64,000 bases of DNA from Ricordea florida (GCA_949710005.1 OX453285.1:9569233-9633232), one strand, 5' to 3'; counted from the stretch's first letter, positions 1 to 11,477 are shown. Made by a program: numbers and translations. The notes: generated by a model not told the origin, from the letters alone.

Positions 1-95
1 TGATTAACACGCTATGAATTAGTTTCTCTTCCTTTCCCCCCTCCCCCCAAAGCAATGTTGCAGTTTGTGCAGCTCTGTACACCTTAGCCTAAGGG
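1..95. repeat. Interspersed repeat, copy 1
   Basis: About 90 bases that recur in the same orientation near 11478-11570, with a pyrimidine tract (CTTCCTTTCCCC) followed by a stretch ending in ACACCTTAGCC. The two copies differ by a few substitutions and indels, and their flanks diverge abruptly. The window edge cuts this copy, so the element may extend left. No coding potential was seen. Confidence 0.75.
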
Positions 96-641
96 GGAGG
101 GGAGGGATATTACTGGTATCCACGTGGTTAGAGAAGTGCATATTACGCTACATCTGATTATTTGATAAGTTAAGGATGTGGAAACAAGGTTTTCCATAAC
201 TGTCCCAAGGATTTTTGTCCTCCATTGTCTGAACAATATTCCAAGTTTTACATATGAAATTTGCTAGGAATTTTTGAGTGAAAAGTTGGGAAACCAGTAT
301 TCGTTGTCTCCATTTTTAAAAGTACGCTAGTACCTTATTGTGTGCGTGTTTTGAAAACAAGTCGGAGGTGGGGCAGGTAGGGAACAGCACTCTGTCATAT
401 ATGATATAAAGAGTGGTGTCGGTTTTGTTATATAATTATTATCTATTTGTTCATTGTCTTTAAACCATAGTTTTCAATGCCTAAGGGAGTGATTTTAAGT
501 CACATTCTGGGAATGTGTAGTTTTCATGTCTTAAAACTAGTTGTTGTATCCAAAGGGGTAAAAGTTGATGGGGAGAGGGTATGTGATTCGAGATTCGTTC
601 CCAGGCTTAGCCCAATTTTTGTAACCATTTTTAGCGGGAGG
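96..641. other. Stretch without a recognised gene
   Basis: This stretch precedes the Rep-like coding region. It is AT-rich with a G-rich patch near 90-110. Open reading continues upstream of the first plausible Rep start but shows no recognisable domain, so it may be the leader of the Rep element. I see no inverted terminal repeat that would define its left end. Confidence 0.4.
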
Positions 642-1371
642 ATGCTATTCGTCATCGCAGATAGAGCAAACATGGGATGTCTGCAAGCTGGGAGACAACG
701 CGTTGTGTATTTAATTACATATAGTCGAGCGGATGTTGTCAAGTTTCCTTCAAAAGAACGTTTTTCCAGTGCTGTATTACAAGCTTGGCAGAAATTTGGA
801 GTTAGAGTTCTACAGTGGGTAACTTGTATTGAGGCTCATTACAACACAGATAGTGCCGAAAATGGAGAGAATATGAATCTATACCATTATCACATGGCGA
901 TCAAACTGGAAAAGAGGGTGCGGTGGTTTCAAGTACGAAAGTATTAAATTATAGAGGAGAACATCCGGATAAAGGTGAACTTCAGTGATAGCCACACCAC
1001 CTACTACAGCGCGTACCGTTACGTCACAAAAGAAGACAGCAACGCTTTGCACTCGCCTTGCCATCCAGATTTAACCGACGTTCCTCCTCAAACCGAATCT
1101 GCTGTGGCCACGAAAAAGAGGAAAGCTAAGGCCAAGCAACAGCGTTGGAAATCAAAGAAAAGAGGAGGTGATCGCTTGAGCACTTTTGACGTGTGTCAGC
1201 TAGTGCAAGCCAAAGCCATAAGCTCACGCTTAGAACTGGTGTCTGTAGCGGCGGCTCAAGTTAGAGAAGGGAAAGCCGTGCTTGCTGAATTTATTGCCAA
1301 TCGGGGAAGTAAAGCGGTCGATGAAGCGATTCAGTTAGCGAAGGAATTTGCCGAGGCCGAAACACGTTTAA
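642..1371 (+). pseudogene. Rep-like protein, N-terminal part (HUH endonuclease)
   Basis: This is the first half of a rolling-circle replication initiator of the CRESS-DNA virus/parvovirus type. Three HUH-endonuclease motifs occur in order: an LITYS-type motif I near 700-720, the metal-binding HYHMAIKL near 885-910, and the catalytic-tyrosine motif YRYVTKED near 1014-1036. A basic linker rich in Lys/Arg (about 1105-1165) follows, then a helical segment. The ATG at 642 or 672 could be the start; neither is decisive. An in-frame TAA at 945-947 interrupts the gene, and a piggyBac element is inserted at the TTAA at 1368. The SF3 helicase half continues at 3322. From memory, cnidarian genomes hold many relatives of this protein. 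It could be a domesticated or endogenous viral gene or the core gene of a transposon; I cannot tell which. Confidence 0.78.
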
Positions 1372-3325
1372 CCCATTGACATCCAAGACCCTGAGCCCAG
1401 ACCACCCTCTCAAAATCCAGACAAAATGGCCACTTGAGTGAACTCGCACACCATTGTTAAAACATTTCAAGATTTTAATGAGTTCCCTTTGTCCTTCTGC
1501 TGTAAAAATTCACAGAAATCCTATTTATATAATAAAGATTTACTAAATCAACTTTTATCTTACAAAGGTGCAAGATGCTTTCTTAAAAAAAATATGAAAG
1601 TTGGCAAATCCATTCAGCAGGGCATCCTTTGCATAGTTATGTACAGTGCCCATCAGCTTTCAGAGAAATTTAAAATAGAACAACACACTTTTTACCCTAA
1701 TTTTATTCGGTATGTTGCATAAAAAGGCTGTTATGAAATCCTAGTTGAATTTGGAACGGGTCGTCTAGCCAGGAAGAAATAAATCTTCAGCTTTTGAGCG
1801 TGATTCAATTTTGAATTTGCCCGCCACTGCGACATCACGATACGTCATAAGATGCAACCACTAACATTTATTTGCGACTCAAGACCAACAAACTTGATAT
1901 AATGCTTCAATTCTAGTTCCAAAATGAATGGAGAATACATCAATTCTGATTATAAACAATAAATGTAACTGAACAATGAAGTAAATCTGTTGTGTTCATC
2001 TACGAACAATGGTCAACAAGCGAAGCCCTACGCAGCGAGCCTGGAATAATTTTTACAACGAGACTGCATTGTAATAAAAAGAGCAACGATATATACAACA
2101 AAGGAAAAGTTCTGTCTCTTCATTTCTACAAAGTTAAGCCGTGCCATCCAGCAAAGCAAGACCTTTCACCCCGCATTTGGCGACACAAAGGAACACCACA
2201 CTGTTCACATTCATACGATGTTTCGAAGGTTCGGCGTTGGCCTTCCTTGCGCTTTCATGTGCATCTAATGCTTGAAAGACAGTCTACCGTTGAACTTCAC
2301 AGGCCCCTCGTCCACAGTGATGTTTTTGCCGGGTGTGTGGGCTTTGGAAAAGCTCTGTTCTAATACAATAACAAGCAGCCGAACTTTGCAAAGCAGATCT
2401 GCTCAGTCCTCTGTATTTGGGTCGGCAAGATGGAAGTACTTTCCCAGAGTTTTAAAACGCTGCTTAGGAATGGTTTTTTTGAAGCCCGAAACTCCAATAA
2501 ATTCATCAGAATCCCAGTAAATTTCCAGCTGTGGAAGTTCGTGGATTCCAATTAAAATATTGAGGCTAAGATATGCTGAAATTTCCACTCAATTGGTTAC
2601 GCACGTTGCATCGCCCTTTGAACGAGGATAGGCAATGCTGTGCCGGACGATTTCATCAAGGAATTCATTGTTGATGTAAAGATTGAAGAAATCTTTGGCT
2701 GTCGAGATTTCTGGATGGGCCGTAGCGAACAGAGAACTCTTCTACATTGATTCCACGCAATGTATTTGACCACCGAAGTGGATTTGGCGGTGCATCCTCA
2801 GAATCTGTGTTGCTAACAGTTTCTTCATCGCTGCTTTCGCCGCTTTCTTCATCAGCAAAAACCTTAACATCAGAATTACTTGCGCTTTCCTGAGGTTGTT
2901 GGTTGATGAGAGCATTAATCTGTTTATCCACTGCTGAAGTGATTCTTGCTCTTGCCATCTTCGGCGATTCTGCCTCATTTGACTGATTTCTTTGACTGTA
3001 AAATCGGCGAAGAAATCTTCTTTTTCATCGGATGAACCTGACAATTCATCAACTCCACCAGAAGCGATGTTCAGAACCAAACTGCTGTTTTCAAAAATTC
3101 GTTAAAAATCGTAAATAGAACGTATTCTCGAGAGTTTGGTCTGAAAGGAAAGCTAAATTTATGCACGTCACGTTTCACTGCATTTCAATTCTCGGGGGAG
3201 TATAGTTTCTTAGCTACAGCCAATCAAAGTAGGCAATATCTGACAGGGCGCATGGGGGCGCACTGGATTTTCAGAGGGATTATATTTCCGGACGCATGAG
3301 GGCGCACTGGACGTCAATGGGTTAA
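1368..3325 (-). mobile_element. piggyBac-type DNA transposon inserted in the Rep gene
   Basis: The element lies between two TTAA sites (1368-1371 and 3322-3325). Its ends are inverted: TTAACCCATTGACATCCA on the left matches TGGACGTCAATGGGTTAA on the right. TTAA duplication and precise ends are the piggyBac hallmark. Removing the insert and one TTAA restores the Rep reading frame across the site, which shows that the element arrived after Rep and integrated in coding sequence. Inside the right end, a GGGCGCACTGGA motif occurs twice. The interior carries a decayed minus-strand transposase. Confidence 0.88.
2050..3080 (-). pseudogene. piggyBac transposase, decayed
   Basis: Minus-strand pieces in several frames resemble a piggyBac-family transposase. 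An acidic, Ser-rich N-terminus (about 2780-2960) precedes a segment containing LRWSNTLRGINVEEF. Next, near 2410-2590, comes a stretch with YLSLNILIGIHELPQ and KQRFKTLGKYFHL, the typical start of the catalytic domain. Near 2260-2330 a VDEG-type segment marks the middle of the catalytic region. At least two frameshifts and several stops are present, and the C-terminal cysteine-rich domain is not visible. The protein would cut and paste DNA at TTAA sites; this copy cannot be functional as it stands. Confidence 0.72.
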
Positions 3326-3993
3326 AGCGGTCTAAAAAAGGTCGCATTGAACTGTTAGAAGAGGAGCTGACCGGTTAGTGCATTGAGGGTTGTCAAGGGA
3401 GATGGCTTACAGCTGCTGAAGAGTTACTCCGGCGCCACGAGATTGAGAAGCGTTCATTTTGCAATGCAATTTACAGTGCACTGGAAAGAGGTAGAGGGAA
3501 GTTTCGCAATGTTTATATACATGGTCCTGCAAATTGCGGAAAATCGTTTATTGTATGGCCACTAAAAGTTATTTACCAGGCGTTTTCGAATCCCGCCATG
3601 GGTTCATTTGCCTGGATAGGTGTTGAAGAAGCTGAGGTTATATATCTTAATGATTTTCGATGGCATCCTAAAATCATTGCCTGGGTCGAATTTCTGCAAG
3701 CTCTAGAAGGGGATACAGTTCACTTACCAGCACCCAAAAATTTATGTAGCAAAGATATTGAGCTATCAAAATATACCCCGTTTTTTGCGACCTCGGATGC
3801 CCCGTTGCTAGTTAAAGGGGGTATGATTGACCGTGTGAATACAGAAATGATGAACTGCCGATGGGTTTTTTTCAATTTCTGGAAGCAAATACCACATGCA
3901 GAACAGGAGGATATCCCCCCGTGCAGATTTTGCTTTGCAAAATTTATTTTGGTAATGTGTGTGGCTGATGTGATCCCTGTTTACCTTGCGTGA
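3322..3993 (+). pseudogene. Rep-like protein, C-terminal part (SF3 helicase)
   Basis: This is the second half of the Rep-like protein. A superfamily 3 helicase is visible: Walker A GPANCGKS near 3520-3545, Walker B VIYLNDFRW near 3636-3662, and a motif-C-like FATSDAPLL near 3785-3812. A Cys-containing tail (PPCRFCF) closes the domain. A TAG at 3376-3378 interrupts the frame near the start of this half, and after it the frame stays open to 3993. Together with the HUH motifs before the piggyBac insertion, the domain order is that of CRESS-DNA and parvoviral replication proteins. No capsid gene was found next to it. Confidence 0.78.
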
Positions 3994-4500
3994 CTAAAAC
4001 TTGTCATTTGAACGACAACTTTTGTAACAGTTCTCGGGCTAAAAAATCTTTTTTACGCCTTTTTGAAGGCCCGCACAATCCAGTTATCTACTTGTAAGAA
4101 TTTTTGTTCGAGTACCCCCTGTAAATATTGGTTGTAGATAAGGGATTATACTCGGAGAACAATTTTGGAAACAGTTCTCGCCTTAAACTAATCAAGAAAT
4201 GAAATATGAACAATATTCTTTTTAAATATTTTACCTGAGAACTGTTGTAAATCGCAAAAGCCATTTGCTTTATACATTGCTTGTACAACATTCAGTGGCA
4301 ATGAAACACTTTATTACTGTTTTTATATAGCTGGATCATAGATGATGATTCCTTTGCGCGATATTTCACATAATGCAGCAGAGAACTGTGTCCAAGAAAT
4401 GTGTTATGTAAGAAAAACAACAACTGGGCATGACTCCCAAAGGGTGAGGACGTGTCACTCTGTGCTCCCCTCCTAAGCTATTTTTTTTTTCTTTATCCTG
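3994..4500. other. Stretch without a recognised gene
   Basis: This lies between the Rep-like gene and the LINE. It is AT-rich and has two similar TTTGTAACAGTTCTCGGGC / TTTGGAAACAGTTCTCGCC phrases near 4020 and 4165, a possible diverged duplication. No coding region or terminal repeat was recognised. Confidence 0.4.
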
Positions 4501-4591
4501 GCAAGTATGAGTAGAAATTTACGGCTACGAAAGGGGCAGCCAATTTACAAGAAGAAATGCCAACTGATAGCAATTTAGAAGAATAACTCAA

Positions 4592-5320
4592 TTGATCAAG
4601 AGCTTGGCAGGGAAAATCGACCAGCTTGATTCAGATAGCCAAAGCCGCCATGATGTCCTGTGCGTTAAACTTCAGCAACTCGAGTCCATAACAGCTAACT
4701 TGTCGGGTGAGATTAACGACTTAAAGCAAGGTCTTGAATTTACTAATAAAGAAGTCGAGATGGTAAAGGCTACCTTGAGTGATAAACTGGGCTCTGCTTA
4801 CGTTGCCACTTTAGAAAGAAAAGTCGAAGACCTCGAGAACCGGTCGAAAAGGAACAATATTGTTATATGGAATATTCCAGAAGGTGCCGAGAAAGATTCC
4901 TCTCGTCAAGATATCGTCAGCAACATTTTGAGTCAGCATATGAAGTTGGAAAGCGACCTGGAAATAATGCGTGCTCATCGAACAAATATAAGAAGACAAA
5001 ATATCAAGGAAAATACAGCTCCACCTTTAGCAAGACCCGTCCACATGTATTTACTACGCTACACAGATAAACAGTAAATTCTCCGCAGCGCCGCGTCGGC
5101 CCTAAAAGATAATCCTTTCTTGGAGGCAAATCTTTACATCTCTGACGTGTCGAAGAAAGTGAGAGACGATCGAAAGAGGCTGAAGGAGAGTCATATTAAC
5201 GAAATTCGCGCTCGAGAAGAGGTGGACTTCGCTTATACTCCTTGGTCCGTCCCTGCGCGTATTCTCTACAAAGTTAAAGATTCATCGAAATTGAAATCTT
5301 TCTTCTTGCCAGATGAGTGA
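4592..5320 (+). pseudogene. LINE ORF1 (coiled-coil RNA-binding protein)
   Basis: The translated region has an N-terminal coiled coil of about 75 residues, then LEDLENRSKRNNIVIWNIPE-type sequence (near 4825-4880), the start of the RRM-like domain in L1-type ORF1 proteins. A C-terminal domain follows and includes VDFAYTPWSVPARILYK near 5222-5270. An in-frame TAA near 5078 separates the two halves, and both are in the same frame. ORF1 proteins coat LINE RNA as trimers and act as nucleic-acid chaperones. No clear ATG opens the frame, since the open stretch begins at a TTG. Confidence 0.75.
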
Positions 5321-5701
5321 ACTTGTATTTATTTTATGTCATAGTATAGTTAGTAATATATTTAGGGGGCTTTATCCTAATGCGTTTATTAGTTGTTAAA
5401 AAGCAAAAACTAAGCCAGGAAATACTTATATTTATTTATTTGGAAAAAAGAAAAGCCATGTAACGTTTAGGACCGGACATGGCTGTTGGAGCAAAGGATG
5501 CGAGACTCCAGCAGTAAAGATTCCGTTAATATGTTCTCGGAAACTTTTTTCATCCAAATTTCATTATGTTTGTGTTTTTATAAGTGTCTGTTTGTGTTTT
5601 GTGCGTTGCAGACCCTTCTCATCCATTACTTATGTTATATTAATTGTCAATAGCCTGCGCCACATACTTTTTTCCCTTCAGCTCAATACTAAGGACGATT
5701 C

Positions 5702-6572
5702 ATGATGAGTTCTTGTGATTTCAAAATGCTATCTCTGAATGTAAGAGGTTTGAGTAACTTTAAGAAACAACGTTCAATATTTGCATGGTGTAGAAAACAA
5801 AATGCAAATATAATCTTTCTTCAAGAAACACATTCTACACGTGACAAAGTGAAACAATGGAAAGCTGAATGGGGTGCACCTTTAGAACTCGCCCATGGGA
5901 GCAGTAATGCAAGAGGTGTTGCGATATTATTACGAAATGGCTTTGATTGTAAAATAAAACAGAAATATGTTGATCCCGCTGGTAGATATATTGGAATTCA
6001 AGCACAAATCAATGACGAAAACTTTTATTTATTTAAAGTTTACGGTCCAAACAATGATAATCATGCCACTCAATTTTATGATCATCTACTTGCCATCCTT
6101 AAAAGAGAAGACCTTGCTTATGAAGATAAAATAATTATTGGAGGGGACTTTAACTGTCCTATGAATCCGATGTTGGATAAACAAGGCGGGATAATAATGA
6201 TCAGAAAGAAAATTGTTGAATGCATCGAAGAAATCTTAAGGACATTCAATTTGCATGATATATGGAGGGTAAAAAACCCAAGGAAAAAAAGTTTTACATG
6301 GTGCCAAAAATCTCCATTTATCTTTTGCAGACTAGATTATTGGCTCATTTCAGACACACTCCAGGACTTGATTAAAAATGTAGACATTATTGCAGCCATT
6401 AAAACGGACCATTCGGCAATTGTACTTCATTTGCAAGGGTTTGAGGAGACTAAAAAAGGGCCGGGTTTCTGGAAAATGAAAACATCGCTTCTGTCAGATG
6501 AAAATTTTATTCAACTAATGAAAACGAATCTGGAGATATGGAAAGAAGAAGGGAAAGATTTCTCAGATACTA
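5702..6572 (+). pseudogene. LINE ORF2, endonuclease domain
   Basis: An apurinic/apyrimidinic-type endonuclease occupies the start of ORF2: LSLNVRGL near 5730, FLQETHS near 5815 with the catalytic Glu, IIGGDFNCP near 6133, and KTDHSAIVLHL near 6400 with the terminal DH pair. This enzyme nicks target DNA for target-primed reverse transcription. The domain is intact over about 290 residues. It then runs into the Tc1-like insertion at TA 6571-6572 and continues after 7823. About 380 bases separate it from ORF1. Confidence 0.85.
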
Positions 6573-7822
6573 CCATTTGCGTTCAACCCTGAAGCGTGAC
6601 GGTTTTCTCGCACAAGTTTACTTTTCAAACATAACGGTTTCCTAGACAACTGTCTCGCATAGTCCAATGAAAGTGTCTCGTTTGGAGCGAGAAACTGCTC
6701 ACCTTCCAATGTAAATACTTGCATGTTTTGCTCTCGCAATGTGCATGTTTTGAAAATATATTAGAGGGTTTGCGGGTTTCACCGGGAAGTTGAGAAGTCA
6801 AAAGCGCGATCTCTTTAGTGTATATATTGTAAGAGCACTTTCCGTTTCAAAAAGGTCACGACGGATTAAGGATTCTGGAATACGACCTCGATTTGTTCAA
6901 AGGAAAACCGGTTATTTGCAGCGATGGAGGCAAGAAAATTAATAAGTTTGGGAGAACTTATCGTCCAGGGATTCTCCTAGATGGGAACTTGAAAGGGATG
7001 ATTATAGATAGGATTTTGGGTGAAGGAGGTGACCGTACTACAGGTTATATTCCACGTTCATTCAAATATTTTTCTGACGAATTACATGTTCATGTCAACA
7101 CGATTAATGCGATATGGCGAAGATACTGCGATGACTACTCGCTAACTCCACGACCCAGAGGAGGTGCAAAATGGAGTAAACTTACAGAAGACGACCTCGA
7201 ACTGATAGAAGTGTTAAAGATCGAGAAGCCCTCACTTTCTCTCACAGAAATAGTAAGTTATGTGGAAGAAATGGGTGGTGAAAATGTGTCCCTTTCTGCT
7301 GTTTCGAGAGCGCTTGTAACGTGAGAATCTGCTTTCCAAGCATCTCTTTCATTTGCAAATTAAAATATACAGGACTTAGGTCAATCTCCAAGTCTTGTCA
7401 TTCATGGTTAATCGAAGGCTCGCTGCGGAAGTTGACTTGGCTAGGTAAGGAACCTCTCTTTAATAAAAGTCGCGCTTTGAAGGAATCAAAGTCGCATTCC
7501 AGAATTTCGTCTTCTGTGATGAAGAATGGTGTTGTCCTTTTGGAAGCATAATAATCATAAACTACTCTTATCTGCTCAAAAGACATCGCACTTTTGACTT
7601 CTAAACTTCTCGGTGAAACCAGCAAACCCTCTAATATATTTTCAAAACCTGCACATAGCGAGAGCAAAACATGCAAGTATTTACATTGGAACGTGAGCAC
7701 TTTCGCGCTCCAAACGAGACACTTTCATTGGACTATGCGAGACAGTTGTCTAGGAAACCGTTACGTTTGAAAAGTAAACTTGCGCGAAAAAACCGTCATG
7801 CTTCAGGGTTGAACGCAAATGG
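6573..7822 (+). mobile_element. Tc1/mariner-like element inserted in LINE ORF2
   Basis: Two long inverted repeats of about 228 bases (about 6573-6800 and 7595-7822, estimated mid-90s percent identical by eye) start with CCATTTGCGTTCAACCCTGA and are flanked by TA (6571-6572 and 7823-7824). Deleting the element and one TA restores the ORF2 frame exactly. The interior keeps only the DNA-binding half of a transposase, so this 1.25-kb copy is non-autonomous. Both the TA target and the encoded helix-turn-helix domain fit the IS630/Tc1/mariner superfamily. Confidence 0.87.
6893..7324 (+). pseudogene. Tc1-like transposase, DNA-binding half
   Basis: The 140-residue frame reads as the N-terminal half of a Tc1/IS630-like transposase. 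A first segment contains NKFGRTYRPGILLDG, followed by helices typical of a paired-like helix-turn-helix (FKYFSDELHVHVNTINAIWR) and a second helix-turn-helix around LELIEVLKIEKPSLSLTEIV. The DDE catalytic domain that should follow is absent, and the sequence runs into the right inverted repeat region. A minus-strand frame (about 7410-7587) also lies inside the element; I do not recognise it. The start codon is uncertain because coding resemblance begins just upstream. Confidence 0.7.
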
Positions 7823-7824
7823 TA

Positions 7825-10300
7825 GTAAAAGAGTTGCTTGGGATTGGATTAAATATAAGGTTCGTCTTTTTTCAATGCAATACTCAAAAGAGCTAGCAAG
7901 AACTAAGAGAGAGAAAGAGGAAAGTTTGCAGAAGAAATTCCAAGCTGCTCAAATACAACTTCAACAAAATCCTTGCGAAGAATTTGAAGAGATTCTGGAC
8001 AAGTGTAAGACTGAGTTAGAAAAATTTTATGACGAAAAAGCCAATGGCTTAATTGTTCGCCCAAGGGCAAGATGGCATGAACATGGGGAGAAAAGTACAA
8101 AGTATTTCTTAAGTCTGGAGAAAAGAAATCATACAAGGAAACACATTAGAAAACTTTGTCTAAGTGGAGTTATTACTACCAGCTATGAAAAAATAATAGA
8201 CTTCTCTTCAAATTATTATAAAAGTCTGTACAGTAGGAAAATCAATACGGTGCAGCACGACAAATTGGAACACTTTCTTGGTCAAGCTAGCATTCCAAAA
8301 TTGTCTGAGGAAGAAAGACTAAGTTGTGAAGGACGAGTAACTATTGAAGAATGTGTCAAAGCACTGGATACTTTTGAAAATGGAAAGACTTCTGGTAATG
8401 ACGGTATACCTGCCGAGTTTTACAAAACTTTTTGGAACTCTGTGGGTGAGCTTATGACCAATGCCTTTAACTGCTCTTTTGACTCGGGAGAAATGTCAAA
8501 TTCACAAAAACAAACAATTATCACATTAATTGATAAAAAAGGTAAAGATCGAATGTTTTTGGAAAACTGGAGACCGATTTCATTTGTCAATGTTGACTCC
8601 AAGCTTGCTTCTAAGGTCATTGCCAACAGAATAAAAATTAACCGTTCTTACTCAAATAATCCACCATAATCAATCCGGTTTTATCAAGGGTAGATTTATT
8701 GGAGAGGTGGCTCGCTCAATCCTCGACATTATCGATTACACTGAATCGTTAAAGTTACCTTGTACAGTATTCTACTGTTTATAGACTTTGAAAAGGCCTT
8801 TGACTCTATTGAATGGGATTTTCTTTATCAATCATTAGAGGCCTTTAATTTTGGTCCGACCCTGATAAGATGGATTAAAACCTTCTACAATAATCTTTCG
8901 TTGAAGGCATAAAAATCGATAATGACGAAATTAAAACACTCCTGTATGCTGATGACATGACTGTTACTCTGGCTAACACCTCTTCTGTAGAAATCTTCAT
9001 GCAAATCCTGAACGATTTTGAAAAATGCTCTGGTTTAAAAATGAATGTTTCAAAAACTAAAGCGATGTGGATTGGGGCAAATAAGAATTCATTAGAGAAA
9101 CCTCTGGGTCTTGAATGGTGTACTGGAGTTAAAACGCTTGGAATTCACTTCTCGTGTGACCAAGGAGAGGTCATAAAACAAAACGTTCATGAAAGATGAA
9201 GTGACGTTAAAAAAACGATCAACCTATGCAGTTTGAGGGGTTTATCCTTGTTTGGCAAAGTGACCATTGTAAAATCGTTCCTTATACCAAAGCTTTTATA
9301 TGTTTCTACAATATTGGAAACCCCACAAGAAATTATTAAACAGATGGAGAGGATGGTATATACATTTTTGTGGAAAGGTCCAGATAAAGTGACTAGACTC
9401 TCAGTCATTAACACGCTGAAGAACGGTGGCCTGAATCTTACGGATCTTGAAACCCAAATTAAAGCAATAAGGCTGTCTTGGATTTCACAGATACTTGATG
9501 AGCGGGTAGGTCCATGGAAGTCGTATTTTACATTTCATTTGAAAAATATGGAGGGACTCTGCTCTTAAAATGTAATTATGACGTAAGAGATCTCAATTTA
9601 AGTTTAAACGGTTTTTATCAGCAGCTACTTGTATGGTGGGCTATCCTCGTTCCCACCGGTGTAATTTGATCCTATGACTTTCAAATATAACGGCACAGAA
9701 TTCAATACGCACTCAGCGAAATCTAAGCAGTTTTACTCACTGCTGATTGGTAATAAAGCTAAATATCTGTATAGATTCAAAACTCTGTCAGCCGATTTGG
9801 AAATTTCAGACCCGTTGCCGGAGTTGTTCTCGATCCCCTATAATGCAGCAGGTGAAACGTATGTGTGGTCTTTTCAGTATAAATTATTAAATAACATTTT
9901 GTTCACAAATACCAAGTTATTTAAAATTGGGTTAATTGATTCAGAGAAGTGTTCTTTCTGCGCAATTTACAATGAAGTCTTATACCATCTCTTTTATGAC
10001 TGCTCCTATGCGCGCACCTTTTGGAACAGATTTTGCACTTGGTGGTCTAATATTCGTAGTGAAAATTTGGGCTTATCCTTAAAAGATGTTATGGTTGGCA
10101 TTTTAAATAGAAATGATCTGCTAAATTATCTGATAACTTTAGGTAAACTATGTATATGGGAGTGTAGAAGAAACAAAGCAATTCCAAAATTTGATTTGTT
10201 TCTACACAAAGTAGAAGCCAAGAAGGAGAGTGAAAGGTTCATTGCCTTAAGAAATAAGAAACTTCAAGATTTTAGGAAAAGATGGGAACTTTTATTATAA
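7825..10300 (+). pseudogene. LINE ORF2, reverse transcriptase and C-terminus
   Basis: ORF2 resumes after the Tc1-like insert. Recognisable blocks are GLIVRPRARWHEHGEKSTKYF near 8050 (the linker typical of L1), LENWRPISFVNVDSKLASKV near 8560, a DFEKAFDSIEWDF catalytic block near 8787, and LYADDMT near 8942. The sequence between the last two is too short: the block with the RQGDPLSP-type motif is missing, so an internal deletion removed part of the palm. Frameshifts occur near 8640, 9200 and 9570. The C-terminal part (9674-10300) has a Cys-His cluster (CSFCAIYNEVLYHLFYDC) typical of Tx1-type L1 ORF2. The protein is inactive. Confidence 0.83.
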
Positions 10301-10590
10301 TAACTTTTGTTGTGATATTACGTGGAGAAAGTATGTGGATGGCTCATTCAAAATCTGTACTGTCTATTTTTTGGGTATTAACGAAGTCATGTCTCAAAAT
10401 CTAGTTGAAGTATCTGCACTGTGTCTGTGATGTGTTGTGTTGTCTACCTCACTAAAATATATATTATACGTTAAGGGAATAAATTGTAATAGGGGTAGCA
10501 TTGTTGTTAGTTTGGTAAGAAACTTGATGTATGTAATGTTAGTAATGTACAGTTGCATGTTTTAATAAAATAAAAAATAAAAAAAACACT

Positions 10591-10782
10591 GACTTAGTGT
10601 AACGCAATTCTGTACTCTTTTCATGATACAGCATTATGATTTAATACAGGTGGGAACTATTTTGTAAGTTTAAAAGTTGATTCAGTCCGATTATCAATCA
10701 AAGTAGCTGTGGTTCAAAAGAAATGAGACTTCATTGTTTTTGTATAAGAAAAATAGTATAAAGGTGACATTCAATTGCATGA
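10591..10782. other. Spacer between LINE tail and transposase remnant
   Basis: This short stretch follows the LINE A-rich tail. A CACTGACTTAGTG palindrome-like phrase near 10590-10605 may be one end of the Tc1-type remnant to the right, but I found no matching partner. Confidence 0.3.
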
Positions 10783-11400
10783 TTAATATTTTATCCTTTC
10801 GCCCTTGGAGGCGACAATAGCTGTAATCCTTCTGTTCATACTAGAGATAGTTTTATCTATAATTTCAATGGGTATATTCCCAAATGCTTCCAAAACTTGA
10901 ACGCTAAATTCATCAAAGGATTCCTTTATAATGTTTTTGGATATTGCCTCCTGATCTAAGTAGCGCTTAACAAGATGGAAAATATTTTCTATGGGATTTA
11001 AATCCGGTGAACGGGGTGGGATTTCATGAAAGCTTCCCCCAATATCTTCCAGGGCCAGTTTTGCGGCCCGACTGGTCTGTGAGGGGTCGTTGTCCATAAC
11101 AAATAAACGCCGACCATCTGCTTTTTGACCAGCTTTTGCAAAAGTAAGGTTGAAATGTTCGCGAATAAGTGTTGCAAAATATTCACCGGTCATTTTCTCG
11201 TACGGTACTTTTAAGATGACTCCTTTTCCGTATGCTATGGCCACGATAACATGCAAATGTCGTCCACCCGCTAAATCTTTACAACGTTTTGCTGTAACTT
11301 GAAGCCCTTCCTCTCGTTTCCGCCACACCCTGGCTCTGTTAGAGGCCGCACCACTTTTCGGGTTAGACTTGTTCCCTGTCTTATTATGGTGTGTTTTTTC
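10783..11400 (-). pseudogene. Tc1/IS630-type transposase, catalytic half
   Basis: The 181-residue minus-strand frame is the DDE half of a Tc1-like transposase. It contains the second catalytic Asp in LFVMDNDPSQTS (near 11087-11122) and the third acidic block in PPRSPDLNPIENIFHLVKR (near 10970-11030), ending in the usual C-terminal helices. Open reading continues upstream to about 11400 without the N-terminal helix-turn-helix, so the gene is 5'-truncated. It is not the missing half of the 6.6-7.8 kb element in any obvious way, since the strand and flanks differ. Confidence 0.8.
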
Positions 11401-11477
11401 TATTTATCAAAACGTTCTTAGTACTTTTGTGCGTTAGACAATATTCAGACAATGGGGGACAAAACTCTTGGGACGAT

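Larger units (their letters stand above)
4500..10590 (+). mobile_element. L1 LINE of the Tx1 group, full-length but dead
   Basis: A non-LTR retrotransposon with ORF1, then an ORF2 with apurinic endonuclease and reverse transcriptase, and an A-rich tail near 10565-10590. The 5' end is not sharply defined. A Tc1-like element is nested in ORF2. ORF1 has a stop, and ORF2 has frameshifts and an internal deletion in the reverse transcriptase. A second LINE with a similar ORF2 C-terminus (47498-52919) is probably of the same group. Confidence 0.85.

Noticed and set aside
10783-11400. The missing catalytic half of the Tc1-like element at 6.6-7.8 kb
   Set aside because: It lies on the other strand 3 kb away, outside that element's target duplications, and there is no sign of a shared inverted repeat.
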